A stretch of DNA of 64,000 bases from Gulosibacter sediminis (GTDB lineage Bacteria; Actinomycetota; Actinomycetes; Actinomycetales; Microbacteriaceae), in NCBI RefSeq assembly GCF_023370115.1, contig NZ_CP097160.1:2418001-2482000 (forward strand), given 5' to 3'. Position 1 is the first letter of the stretch; every line of letters begins with the position of its first letter. Positions 25,289-33,388 of this stretch are shown piece after piece. A program made the position numbers and the translations under genes. Below the pieces are notes generated by a model. It worked only from the letters and a program-made list of their open reading frames with translations, was not told where the DNA came from and searched no databases.

Positions 25289-26419
25289 ATGCAAACTCTG
25301 GGTGATCGGCTTTCAAGCCGCGAAAACGGCCTTGACGTCCTGCGCTTCCTGCTCGCCGCGGTCGTCATCGTCTCCCACACCTGGCTCATTTCGGGCTTCA
25401 GCTCGCATCCCACCCGCGGCCTCGGCGAGTGGGCGGTGTTCGCGTTCTTCGTGCTGAGCGGCTACTTGGTCACCGCATCCGCCGCCCGCATGCCGATCGG
25501 CCCGTACCTCTGGCGGCGCGCGCTCCGCATCTTCCCCGGACTCTGGACGGTTCTGCTGGTGACCGCGTTCGTCTTTGCGCCGCTCGCGTCAGTCCTCTCG
25601 ATGCAGCACTACGACTTCGGCGACGCCGTGAGCTACGTCACAAAGAACGCCCTACTCGAGGTGAATCAGTCGACGATCGACGGCACCCTCGAGCTCGAGC
25701 CCTACCGGGCGACCTGGAACGGCTCGCTCTGGACCCTCATGTACGAGGGCGCCGCGTACCTCGCGGTCGGCGTGCTGTTTCTCAGCAAGTGGGTGCGCGG
25801 GCACCTGCACCTCGTGATTCCGGTGCTCTTCGTCGCCGCGAGCGTCGCGCTGCCCCTCGCCGAGGGCCCGCTCGGCATCACGAACGAGGTCGCGCTCGCC
25901 GCGCTGCGCCTCGCCCGCTACTTCCTCGCCGGGATGCTCCTCTACGTCTTCCGCGAGCACATCACTCTGAATCCCTGGCTGCCGATCGCCTGCGCGGCCG
26001 CGGTCATCCCGCTCGCGACGATGGGCTGGGGCACCTACCTCACGCCGCTGCCGCTCGCGCTCGCCGTGCTCTGGGCGGGCGCGGTGCTGCCGCTGCGCCT
26101 GCCGCACCGCGTCGACCTCTCGTACGGCATGTACATCTGGGCGTTCCCGATTCAGCAGCTGATCATGCTCTTCGGGCTCGGCTGGCTGAATCCGTGGGTG
26201 ACGGCGGTGATCGCGTTCACGATCGTCGTGCCGCTCGCGTGGCTGTCGTGGACCTTCGTCGAATCGCCGGCGCTGCGGCTGCGCCGACTCGTGCCGACCC
26301 GCCCGCGAGACGACAACGCGGCGCGAAGCCGGGGCCCCGCGCCGCTCACGTCACCCGTCGCCGCTACAGGTCGGCGTACAGCAGCTCTGGCTGCTCAATC
26401 CGGTCAGTCACGAATGTGA
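25289..26419 (+). CDS. Acyltransferase 3 family membrane protein (OafA/YrhL-like)
   Basis: A 376-residue, about ten-TM acyltransferase that would O-acylate an exported glycan or lipid. Family motifs: ENGLDVLRFLLAAVVIVSHT near residue 10, including the catalytic His; FAFFVLSGYLVTASAARM near residue 55; YLWRRALRIFPGLWTVLLV near residue 76; and SLWTLMYEGAAY near residue 145. The start at MQTLGDRLSS lacks a clear Shine-Dalgarno. The last 56 bp overlap the convergent E2 gene, and the C-terminal tail after residue 350 looks like non-conserved extension, so a stop codon may have been lost. No polysaccharide genes are adjacent. Confidence 0.85.
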   Translation: MQTLGDRLSSRENGLDVLRFLLAAVVIVSHTWLISGFSSHPTRGLGEWAVFAFFVLSGYLVTASAARMPIGPYLWRRALRIFPGLWTVLLVTAFVFAPLASVLSMQHYDFGDAVSYVTKNALLEVNQSTIDGTLELEPYRATWNGSLWTLMYEGAAYLAVGVLFLSKWVRGHLHLVIPVLFVAASVALPLAEGPLGITNEVALAALRLARYFLAGMLLYVFREHITLNPWLPIACAAAVIPLATMGWGTYLTPLPLALAVLWAGAVLPLRLPHRVDLSYGMYIWAFPIQQLIMLFGLGWLNPWVTAVIAFTIVVPLAWLSWTFVESPALRLRRLVPTRPRDDNAARSRGPAPLTSPVAATGRRTAALAAQSGQSRM

Positions 26420-27800
26420 GGAACTGGCTCGCGGCCTCGCCATCGCAGACGCGGTGGTCGAAGACAAAGCTAAAGGTCGCGACCTTGCGCAGCGCGATCT
26501 CGCCGCGGTAGGCCCACGGGCGATCGTTGATGCGCCCGATGCCGAGCATCGCCGCCTCAGGCTGGTTGATGATCGGCGAGGCGCCGTCGACGCCGAAGGC
26601 GCCGTAGTTGTTCAGCGTGAAGGTGCCGCCGCGCAGTCGCTCGGGCGGGAACTTGCCCTCACCCGCCGCGGCGACGACCTCGCCCACCGCATCCCGCAGC
26701 TGGCGCAGGTTCATCGACTCGGTGTGGTGCACGACCGGCACGACGAGCCCGCGCGGGGTCTGCGCCGCGAGGCCGAGGTTAATGCGCCCGTGTTCGATGA
26801 CGGCGTCGCCGTCGAAGCTCGAGTTGAGGCGAGGATGCTTACGCAGGCCAGCGACAACGAGGCGCGCGATGAGCGTCGTGATGCTGAACTTCTCGCCCGT
26901 CGCCTCCTGCAGGCTGCGGCGCAGCTCGATGAGCGGCGTCACGTCGACGTCGAGCCAGATCGTCGCCTTCGGCACCTCGGCGTGCGAGGAGGCCATGTGC
27001 TTCGCGGTGACGGCGCGCATGCCGCTGAGTGGCACTCGGCGGTCGCCGAAATCGGCCGCGTTCTGCGCGGCGAGCTCGGCGGTCGCCGGCACATCGGATT
27101 GCAGTTGCGCGATCGCCGCGCGCACGTCGTCGCGCAGCACGAGGCCGTTCGGGCCGGTGCCCTGCAGGTGCCGCGCGTCGAAGCCGGCCTCCTTCGCCTC
27201 GCGGCGCACGAGCGGCGACATGACGGGCGAGTTGCGCGACTCGTCGAGTTGGCCGAATGTTGCGGGGTTGGCGGCGCTGGCGGATGCGGCGGCCGGGCTT
27301 GAAACTGCGGGAGCGACGTTCGCGACGGATGCCGAGCTCGCGCCGGTCTCACAGCTCGCGGCCGCGGGTTCAGCGCACTTGCTGCGGCGCTTGAAGCGGC
27401 CGCCCTCGGGGCGCTTCAGCCGCGCCTCGCTGTCGTTCGTGCCGTAACCGATGAGCACGGCGCCCGAGCCGGCGTTGACGGCGGTGCCGTCGGCCCGCTC
27501 GGCGGGTTCGGTGGCCTGCGCTGGGGCGGGAGCCGGCGCATCCGACTCGAGCTGCGCATCCGCGCCGACGCCGACCGTGAGCAGCACCTGACCGGCGTTG
27601 AGCGTGTCGCCCACCGCGCCGCCAAGCGATACGACGGTGCCCGCGTAGGGCACGGGCAGCTCGACGATCGACTTCGCCGACTCGACCTCAACGACGAGCT
27701 GGTCGATGTGCACCTCGTCGCCGACGGCGACCTTCCAGTCGACGATGGTCGCCTCGACGAGACCTTCGCCGAGGTCGGGCAGGATGAATTCTCGGTTCAT
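26364..27800 (-). CDS. 2-oxoacid dehydrogenase E2 component (dihydrolipoamide acyltransferase)
   Basis: A 478-residue three-domain E2. The lipoyl domain starts REFILPDLGEGLVEATI, with the lipoyl Lys at residue 43 in VEVESAKSIVELP; the E1/E3-binding domain is MSPLVRREAKEAGFDARHLQ near residue 205; the catalytic acyltransferase domain ends with FVFDHRVCDGEAASQFL (HxxxDG) near residue 450. The linker carries an odd basic stretch (ARLKRPEGGRFKRRSK). ATG 27800 is 2 bp after the E1beta stop; an in-frame GTG 3 codons earlier overlaps it. The single lipoyl domain and gene order favour a branched-chain 2-oxoacid dehydrogenase. No E3 gene is adjacent. Confidence 0.92.
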   Translation of the reverse strand: MNREFILPDLGEGLVEATIVDWKVAVGDEVHIDQLVVEVESAKSIVELPVPYAGTVVSLGGAVGDTLNAGQVLLTVGVGADAQLESDAPAPAPAQATEPAERADGTAVNAGSGAVLIGYGTNDSEARLKRPEGGRFKRRSKCAEPAAASCETGASSASVANVAPAVSSPAAASASAANPATFGQLDESRNSPVMSPLVRREAKEAGFDARHLQGTGPNGLVLRDDVRAAIAQLQSDVPATAELAAQNAADFGDRRVPLSGMRAVTAKHMASSHAEVPKATIWLDVDVTPLIELRRSLQEATGEKFSITTLIARLVVAGLRKHPRLNSSFDGDAVIEHGRINLGLAAQTPRGLVVPVVHHTESMNLRQLRDAVGEVVAAAGEGKFPPERLRGGTFTLNNYGAFGVDGASPIINQPEAAMLGIGRINDRPWAYRGEIALRKVATFSFVFDHRVCDGEAASQFLTFVTDRIEQPELLYADL

Positions 27801-27802
27801 GA

Positions 27803-28846
27803 TCACCACTCCCAGGTGTCAAGTGCGGCGAGCACGCGCTCGGCAGTGGGCAGGTAGAACTCCTCGAGCTTCGGCGAGGGGTAGGGAATGTCGAAGCCGG
27901 TGACGCGCAGCACGGGGGCGTCGAGCCAGTGGAAATTGCGCTGCATGACGCGGGCCGCGACCTCGGCGCCGTAGCCGCCGAACTGAGCCGCCTCGTGAAT
28001 CACCGCGGCGCGCGAGCACTTGCGCACCGAGGCCGACACCGTCTCATCATCGAAGGGCGAGAGCGAGCGCAGGTCGATGACCTCGACACTGAGCCCCTCC
28101 TCGGCGCCAAGCTCGGCGGCGCGCAGGGCGACCTCGACGGTTGGTCCGTAGCTGAGCAGTACGACGTCGTCGCCCTCGCGCAGCACGCGGGCACGGTTCC
28201 AGTCGGTGCCGGGCTCGTCGCGGCGCACCTCGCCGCGGGTCCAGTAGCGGCGCTTCGGTTCGAAGACGATCACCGGGTCTTGCGAGTCGATCGCGTGGCG
28301 CAGCTGGTGGTAGGCGTCGTGCGCGTTCGAGGGCGTCAGCACCGTGAGGCCCGGGGTGTGGGCCCAGTAGGCCTCCGACGAGTCGGAGTGGTGCTCGACG
28401 CCGCCGATGCCGCCGCCGTAGGGGATGCGGATGACGAGCGGCAGCTCGACCCGCCCGCGCGTGCGGTTGCGCATCTTCGCGACGTGCGAGAAGACCTGCT
28501 CGAGGGCCGGGTAGCTGAACGCGTCGAACTGCATCTCGACGACGGGGCGCATGCCCGCCATCGCCATGCCGATCGCGGTGCCGACGATGCCCGACTCGGC
28601 GAGCGGCGAGTCCCACACGCGCTGCGGGCCCCACTTCGCTGCGAGGCCGTCGGTGACGCGGAAGACTCCGCCGAGCGGGCCGACGTCCTCGCCGTAGACG
28701 ACGACACGGTCGTCAGCGGCGAGCGCATCGTCGAGTGCCCCGGTGAGAGCGGCGGCGATGCTCAGGGTCTCGGGCGCGGATGCGGTGGGCACGTCGCGCT
28801 CCTCGGGCTCGGCCGCGGCGGCGGTTTCGTAACCGGTGTCGATCAT
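27803..28846 (-). CDS. 2-oxoacid dehydrogenase E1 component, beta subunit
   Basis: A 347-residue transketolase-like subunit pairing with E1alpha. Signatures: VVVYGEDVGPLGGVFRVTDG near residue 45, SPLAESGIVGTAIGMAMAGM near residue 80, MQFDAFSYPALEQVFSHVAK near residue 105, and VLTPSNAHDAYHQLRHAI near residue 160. ATG 28846 (MIDTGYET) is preferred over ATG 28852 because GGAGG is 7 nt before the former and only 1 nt before the latter. It begins 2 bp after E1alpha ends. Confidence 0.93.
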   Translation of the reverse strand: MIDTGYETAAAAEPEERDVPTASAPETLSIAAALTGALDDALAADDRVVVYGEDVGPLGGVFRVTDGLAAKWGPQRVWDSPLAESGIVGTAIGMAMAGMRPVVEMQFDAFSYPALEQVFSHVAKMRNRTRGRVELPLVIRIPYGGGIGGVEHHSDSSEAYWAHTPGLTVLTPSNAHDAYHQLRHAIDSQDPVIVFEPKRRYWTRGEVRRDEPGTDWNRARVLREGDDVVLLSYGPTVEVALRAAELGAEEGLSVEVIDLRSLSPFDDETVSASVRKCSRAAVIHEAAQFGGYGAEVAARVMQRNFHWLDAPVLRVTGFDIPYPSPKLEEFYLPTAERVLAALDTWEW

Positions 28847-28848
28847 GG

Positions 28849-29919
28849 TCATGCCTCCCTCGTTGCGAGCTCGGCCGCCAGCGCATCGCGCTGTTCGCGC
28901 AACGCCGCGCGCGGCTCCGCATAGACGTGCTCGAACAGTTCGAGTGGGTCGACCGTGACGTCTTCGTTCATGACGTCGCGGGTGAGCTGTGCGATTTCTT
29001 CGGCCTCGGGCACCTCGGGCACCTCGCCTGTGGCCGCGAGGTAGCGCTCGAGCCGCTCGATCGCATCTTGCTCGCGCCACGCATCCGCCTCGGCCGATTC
29101 GCGGTAGCGACTCGGGTCGTCGGAGTTCGTGTGCGCCTCGAGGCGGTAGGTGCGGGCCTCGATGAGTGTCGGGCCCTGGCCGGCGCGGGCGCGCTCGGCG
29201 GCCTCGCGTACGACCGCGATGACGGCGGCGACGTCGTTGCCGTCGACGCTGATGCCCGGCATGCCGAGGCCGGCGCCGCGGTCGGCAATCGAGCGCGAGC
29301 GGGTCTGGTGCTTTAACGGCACCGAGATGGCGTACTGGTTGTTCTGCACGAAGAAAACGGTTGCGGTCTGCCAGGTTGCCGCGAAGTTCATCGCCTCGTG
29401 GGCGTCGCCCTCGCTTGTCGAGCCGTCACCGAGATAGGCGAGGGTGACGGTGTCGCGGCCCTGCAGGTGCTCGCCGTGTGCGAAGCCGACGGCGTGCAGC
29501 GACTGGGTCGCGAGCGGGGTCGAGAGCGACGAGGCACGCCACTCATACGGGTCGTACGCGACGTGCCAGTCGCCGCGGAAGAACGCGAGGATCTCGCGCG
29601 GGTGCATCCCGCGGGTGAGCAGTGCCGATGACTCGCGGTAGGTCGGGAAGAGCCAGTCGCGGTCTTCGAGGCCGAGCACGCTGCCGACCTCGCCGGCCTC
29701 CTGGCCGTAGGCGGATGGGTAGGTCGCGAGGCGACCCTGGCGGGTGAGCGCGGTGACCTGCGCCTCCCAGCGGCGGGCGATGACCATGCGTCGGTAGGCC
29801 TCGACGAGCGTGTCGCGGTCGGGCAGCTCGTAGCCGCCCTCGACGGGTTCGCCAGCCGCGTTGAGCAGCTGAATGGGTGAGTCGCTGGGAAGCAGCGACG
29901 CGACGTCGTTGTCTCGCAT
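28849..29919 (-). CDS. 2-oxoacid dehydrogenase E1 component, alpha subunit
   Basis: A 356-residue thiamine diphosphate-binding subunit that decarboxylates a 2-oxoacid, likely of branched-chain type. The TPP motif runs from LAYLGDGSTSEGDAHEAMNF near residue 170 to VFFVQNNQYAISVP near residue 200; ISVDGNDVAAVIAVVREA near residue 225 and RTYRLEAHTNSDDPSRYR near residue 255 (phosphorylation-loop region) are typical. ATG with CTGGAG 3 nt upstream. It heads the E1alpha-E1beta-E2 operon. Upstream, two 13-bp direct repeats could bind a regulator. Confidence 0.93.
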   Translation of the reverse strand: MRDNDVASLLPSDSPIQLLNAAGEPVEGGYELPDRDTLVEAYRRMVIARRWEAQVTALTRQGRLATYPSAYGQEAGEVGSVLGLEDRDWLFPTYRESSALLTRGMHPREILAFFRGDWHVAYDPYEWRASSLSTPLATQSLHAVGFAHGEHLQGRDTVTLAYLGDGSTSEGDAHEAMNFAATWQTATVFFVQNNQYAISVPLKHQTRSRSIADRGAGLGMPGISVDGNDVAAVIAVVREAAERARAGQGPTLIEARTYRLEAHTNSDDPSRYRESAEADAWREQDAIERLERYLAATGEVPEVPEAEEIAQLTRDVMNEDVTVDPLELFEHVYAEPRAALREQRDALAAELATREA

Positions 29920-30003
29920 GGCTCCAGGATGCGCCGGGCCGGCCGGCCGCGCGAGGCTTGCGAGGGAGGCGTGGTCGCCTTGCCCAATCGTCCGTGAAGT
30001 TTC

Positions 30004-30048
30004 GCCGTTTGTCTGGCGTTTTGGGGTGTTTGCAGGCCGTTTGTCTGG
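30004..30048 (-). promoter_or_regulatory. Paired 13-bp direct repeats upstream of the 2-oxoacid dehydrogenase operon
   Basis: GCCGTTTGTCTGG occurs at 30004-30016 and again, unchanged, at 30036-30048. The 32-bp spacing is about three turns of DNA, so a protein could sit on both from one face. They lie 85-130 bp upstream of E1alpha and just after the DinB gene end. No regulator is known for them. Confidence 0.45.
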
Positions 30049-30063
30049 GTGATATTGGCGGGG

Positions 30064-30606
30064 CTATTCGCCGGTTTCGCCGTCGATCGACTCGCGGATT
30101 AGGTCGGCGTGGCCGTTATGGCGCGCGTACTCCTCGATGAGGTGCACGAGGATCCAACGGAGCGAGACGAGTTCCTCGCCTTTCCATACCTCGTAGCTCG
30201 AGTCGAGCGCCGCTGTGCGGCCGAGTTCGCCCGTGACGTGGCTAATGACCGCGCACGATGCGTTGACGGATGCGCGCCAAAGTTCGCGAAGCTCGTCGCC
30301 CGACGCCGTGCTCACGAGGTGCCAGTCGGCGTCGTAGTCGGCCTGCCAGTCGGTGCTCGCCCAGGGCTCGTTGGAGTTGCCGCCGACGTGCTGGGCGAGC
30401 CAGTTGTCTTCGACGTAGGCGAGGTGCGCGAGCATGCCGCCGAGCGACATCGTGCTCGGCGCGAGCGTCTGGCGGAGCTGCTCGTCGGTGAGCGATCGGG
30501 TCTTCCACTCGAGGGTGTCGCGCTGGTAGCCCAGGAAGCCGATGAGGGTCTCGTATTCGTCGCCGGTGAAGGGAGGTTCGGTGCGTCCATGGTCGTCGAT
30601 CGTCAT
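30064..30606 (-). CDS. DinB family / DUF664 protein
   Basis: A 180-residue four-helix-bundle protein of the DinB superfamily, many of which bind a metal through three His and act as thiol-dependent transferases. Visible candidates are His in MLAHLAYVEDNW (near residue 60), and HLIEEYARHNGHADLIRE near residue 160, matching the family pattern. The start MTIDDHGRTEPPF is chosen because upstream codons fall in a repeat region with no coding character. No Shine-Dalgarno is clear. The substrate is unknown; some relatives use mycothiol. Confidence 0.85.
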   Translation of the reverse strand: MTIDDHGRTEPPFTGDEYETLIGFLGYQRDTLEWKTRSLTDEQLRQTLAPSTMSLGGMLAHLAYVEDNWLAQHVGGNSNEPWASTDWQADYDADWHLVSTASGDELRELWRASVNASCAVISHVTGELGRTAALDSSYEVWKGEELVSLRWILVHLIEEYARHNGHADLIRESIDGETGE

Positions 30607-30642
30607 GGGGCGAGTTTGGCATGGCGGGGCGGGAGGGCGTGG

Positions 30643-30757
30643 TGTCGGAGGCTCGTGGTCAAGTAGTTCCAGCCCCCTAAAACCACCGTCGACTCGTCCA
30701 CCACCACTGCCCCGCAACCGTGTCGGAGGCTCATGGTGCAGTAGTTCCACTCCCCCA
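30643..30757. repeat. Two imperfect direct repeats, 78 bp apart
   Basis: TGTCGGAGGCTCGTGGTCAA at 30643 recurs as TGTCGGAGGCTCATGGTGCA at 30721; each continues with AGTAGTTCCA and a run of C. About 37 bp are shared with few changes. The surrounding 30607-30929 has no convincing gene and reaches up to the HNH endonuclease start. Confidence 0.6.
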
Positions 30758-30929
30758 GATTCCGTTGCCGACTCGCTCCTCGCCCACACTGTCGTGGCCA
30801 GGAACTCCCAGCAAAAAGATCGCGTCCAGGGGTCACGTTTTGGCCCGCTCACGCGTCTCCAAGACAACAACGAACACATCCGCCCGGCTCCGAACTATCT
30901 GCCGCTCTTGCTCGAGGAGGTGACCCCCG

Positions 30930-32432
30930 ATGACCGCACCCAACCCCGCCACGCCCGAGGACACCGGTGAGGGCTTCGAGCCCACCCGGCACGCGCACCA
31001 GCATCGGCCAGACGGCACCACCCCAGAACCCGAAACCGACGGCATCAACGAGTATGTGCGTGACCACCGCGACACCTACTTGGAAGGCGAACGCCAGGCA
31101 CGCCTCGGCGAGTTCCTGAAACTCACCGCCCTCGCCGGCGCCTACGGCGACGCGGTCGCGCGCACCGAACTCCAGGTCGAAGAACGCAGCTACGTCGCGA
31201 GTTACGACGACCTGTTCCGCCTGAACCTGCGGTCGATCGTCGCGGACTTCGGCATCAAAACCAACGAATCCGACGCCGCGCTCGTCAACCGGGCCCACGA
31301 CGCGCACCGCCTGACGACTCAGCACGTGTGTTGGTTGCCGGCACTGCGCGACGGCGGCGTCACCATGCGCCACGCCCGCGTACTCCTACGCTACGCGAAC
31401 AACGTGCCCGACGAGCGCCGCGACGACTACACCCGCAACGTCCTCGACTACGCCCTCACCGCGACCGTCACCCAAACCGACACGTACGCGCGCAAGCTCG
31501 CCGCGGATCTCGCGGCGCCGGAGTTCGAAGAAGCATTTCAGCACGAGTACGCGCGCCGCCGGGTCACGATCGAGGACCGCGACTTCGGCATGTCCACGAT
31601 CCACATCGACGTGCCCACCGCACAAGGTCACGCGATCGTCGACCTCGCCGATCAGCAAGCCCGTTTCCTGCACACTGAGCACGAGGCTGAGGCCGACGAG
31701 CACCGGCAACGCGTCCGCACCGCCGCCGCGACAGGAACCGCTCTGTCGACCGAGGACGCCGAGTTCGTCGAAGACACCCGCACGCTCCGGCAGTTGCAGA
31801 CCGACCTCGTTGTCGACACGCTCCTCACCGCGACCCCGCAAGCCATCATCGACTCGCCCACCGCGGGCGCGGCCCGCGTCACCGCGACCGTGAGCGTCGT
31901 GATCCCGGTGATGAACCTCATCAACCCCGATGCGCCCCGCGAAGTCGCGACCATCGACGGGATGAACCCGTTCAGCATGACCGAAGCCCGCGAACTCGCG
32001 GCTGGCGCGTCGTGCTTCCAGCGCATCCTCACCGACCCGATCACCGGGCACGTCCTCACCGTCGATACCCGCAAACCCACCACCGAGATGCGGCGATTCT
32101 TGCAAATCCGCGACCAAACATGCGTGTTCCCCGGGTGCCGACGCGCCGCGCATCGCAGCGAGTTGGATCACATCACGCCGTGGGCCGCGGGCGGCAACAC
32201 ATCCGTCGATAACCAGGCACACCTGTGTCGACAACACCACATCCTGAAACACCAACGACCGTGGCGATACCGGCACCTGGGCAACGGGATCTACGAATGG
32301 GAATCCCCACTCGGAGAGGTCTTCATCACCCGCGCCGACCCAATCGGACCACGGAAGCCTGTCTTCAGACCCTCCGACGGACTCGGGGAGAGCTCTGCCT
32401 ACGACCCAACCACAGGTCCCGCACCCTTCTGA
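30930..32432 (+). CDS. DUF222 / HNH endonuclease domain protein
   Basis: A 500-residue protein with an N-terminal helical DUF222 region (about residues 40-330) and a C-terminal HNH nuclease: CVFPGCRRAAHRSELDHITP near residue 395, then WAAGGNTSVDNQAHLCRQHH, with the zinc-binding Cys pairs and the catalytic His. ATG has GAGGAGG 7 nt upstream. This family is found in many copies in actinobacterial genomes and travels as a probable mobile or selfish element; the role is unproven. The last 14 codons belong to a 69-bp repeat that continues in frame past the stop, so the gene was probably longer once. Confidence 0.88.
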   Translation: MTAPNPATPEDTGEGFEPTRHAHQHRPDGTTPEPETDGINEYVRDHRDTYLEGERQARLGEFLKLTALAGAYGDAVARTELQVEERSYVASYDDLFRLNLRSIVADFGIKTNESDAALVNRAHDAHRLTTQHVCWLPALRDGGVTMRHARVLLRYANNVPDERRDDYTRNVLDYALTATVTQTDTYARKLAADLAAPEFEEAFQHEYARRRVTIEDRDFGMSTIHIDVPTAQGHAIVDLADQQARFLHTEHEAEADEHRQRVRTAAATGTALSTEDAEFVEDTRTLRQLQTDLVVDTLLTATPQAIIDSPTAGAARVTATVSVVIPVMNLINPDAPREVATIDGMNPFSMTEARELAAGASCFQRILTDPITGHVLTVDTRKPTTEMRRFLQIRDQTCVFPGCRRAAHRSELDHITPWAAGGNTSVDNQAHLCRQHHILKHQRPWRYRHLGNGIYEWESPLGEVFITRADPIGPRKPVFRPSDGLGESSAYDPTTGPAPF

Positions 32433-32597
32433 CACGGGAGAACTCTGCCCACGGGGGAGAACTCTGTCTACGACCCGCTCGGAGATCTGGCGCCCATCCA
32501 AGCGGCGAGCGCTCCGCATCCTGCCAAGAACGCTGCCTACGCCCCGACGACAGATCCAGCGCCTTTCCGATGTGGGGTTTCCTCTGACGTGAGAGGG
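32391..32597 (+). repeat. Three 69-bp repeats at and after the HNH gene end
   Basis: Units start at 32391, 32460 and 32529, exactly 69 bp apart, with related heads: AGCTCTGCCTACGACCC, AACTCTGTCTACGACCC and AACGCTGCCTACGCCCC. In the HNH frame they read SAYDPTTGPAPF, SVYDPLGDLAPI and AAYAPTTDPAPF. The first contains the TGA stop at 32430; the frame then stays open to 32612. Confidence 0.7.
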
Positions 32598-32653
32598 CCG
32601 GCTCTGTCTTGAAGTCGCCCAAGCCCGCGGCGATCGCGCGGCAGGCCGGGCGC

Positions 32654-33127
32654 CTACTCGTCGTCGGGGTCCGAGAACGAGGTGTCGTCGAGGGGGTCCT
32701 TCGAGCGCTCGCCGATGATCAGGTGGGTGCGCACCGACTCGACCCCGGGCATCCGCAGTACACGCTGCAACACGGTCGTGCTCAGTTCCTCGTGCGATGG
32801 CGCGGCGATCTCCACGAGATAGTCAATGTCACCGGCGATCGTGTGCACCCGCGTGACGAACGGCACTTCGAGCAGGCGGTCGGCAAGGTCGGCGCCAGCC
32901 GCGGTCGCGCCGGTATCGACCACCAGCAGTGCCCGCACCGGCAGGCCCGCCGCCGCGACATCAACCCTCGCCGAGAATCCGGTAATCACCCCATCGGCAA
33001 TCAGCTGCCGAAGTCGCTCATGAGCGGCCGAACGCGAGATGTGCACCGACTCCGCGAGCGCGCGAATCGAGAGCCGCGCATCCTTCCGCAGCGCCCGAAC
33101 AATGGCCCGGTCGATTTCGTCTCGCAT
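32654..33127 (-). CDS. Lrp/AsnC family transcriptional regulator
   Basis: A 157-residue regulator with an N-terminal helix-turn-helix (RAIVRALRKDARLSIRALAE, then ISRSAAHERLRQLIADGVIT) and a C-terminal RAM ligand-binding domain (FVTRVHTIAGDIDYLVEI and MPGVESVRTHLIIGE). These proteins sense amino acids or related acids and often control branched-chain 2-oxoacid dehydrogenase (bkd) operons. The 2-oxoacid dehydrogenase operon 2.7 kb away is a reasonable but untested target. ATG with GAGGTC just upstream; divergent promoters are not shared with any neighbour. Confidence 0.9.
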   Translation of the reverse strand: MRDEIDRAIVRALRKDARLSIRALAESVHISRSAAHERLRQLIADGVITGFSARVDVAAAGLPVRALLVVDTGATAAGADLADRLLEVPFVTRVHTIAGDIDYLVEIAAPSHEELSTTVLQRVLRMPGVESVRTHLIIGERSKDPLDDTSFSDPDDE

Positions 33128-33151
33128 GACCTCGATTATTGCGGAGGCAAA

Positions 33152-33388
33152 CTACACGCGCGTGAGTGCAGCGCGTAGACGCTGCTGGTCAACGAACCAC
33201 GTCGAATGCTGCACACCATCGATCGCCACAACGGGAATCAGTTCGCCATACTGCGCCTGCAACTGCGCATCCTCAAGGATGTTGTGGCGCCGCAACTCAG
33301 CACCCGCGGCTGCCGCCTCCGCAACGACCACCGTCGCGGCATCATCACAAAGGTGGCAGCCCGGCTTCTCGTACAGGTCGACGATCAT
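33152..33388 (-). CDS. Glutaredoxin-like protein
   Basis: A 78-residue thioredoxin-fold protein starting IVDLYEKPGCHLCDDAA, with a CxxC redox site (CHLC). The cis-Pro region is ELIPVVAIDGVQHSTWFVD. It belongs to the DUF836/glutaredoxin-2-like group of very short proteins. Its ATG overlaps the nhaA stop by 4 bp, so the antiporter and this thiol protein are co-translated. The partner for reduction is not visible here. Confidence 0.88.
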   Translation of the reverse strand: MIVDLYEKPGCHLCDDAATVVVAEAAAAGAELRRHNILEDAQLQAQYGELIPVVAIDGVQHSTWFVDQQRLRAALTRV

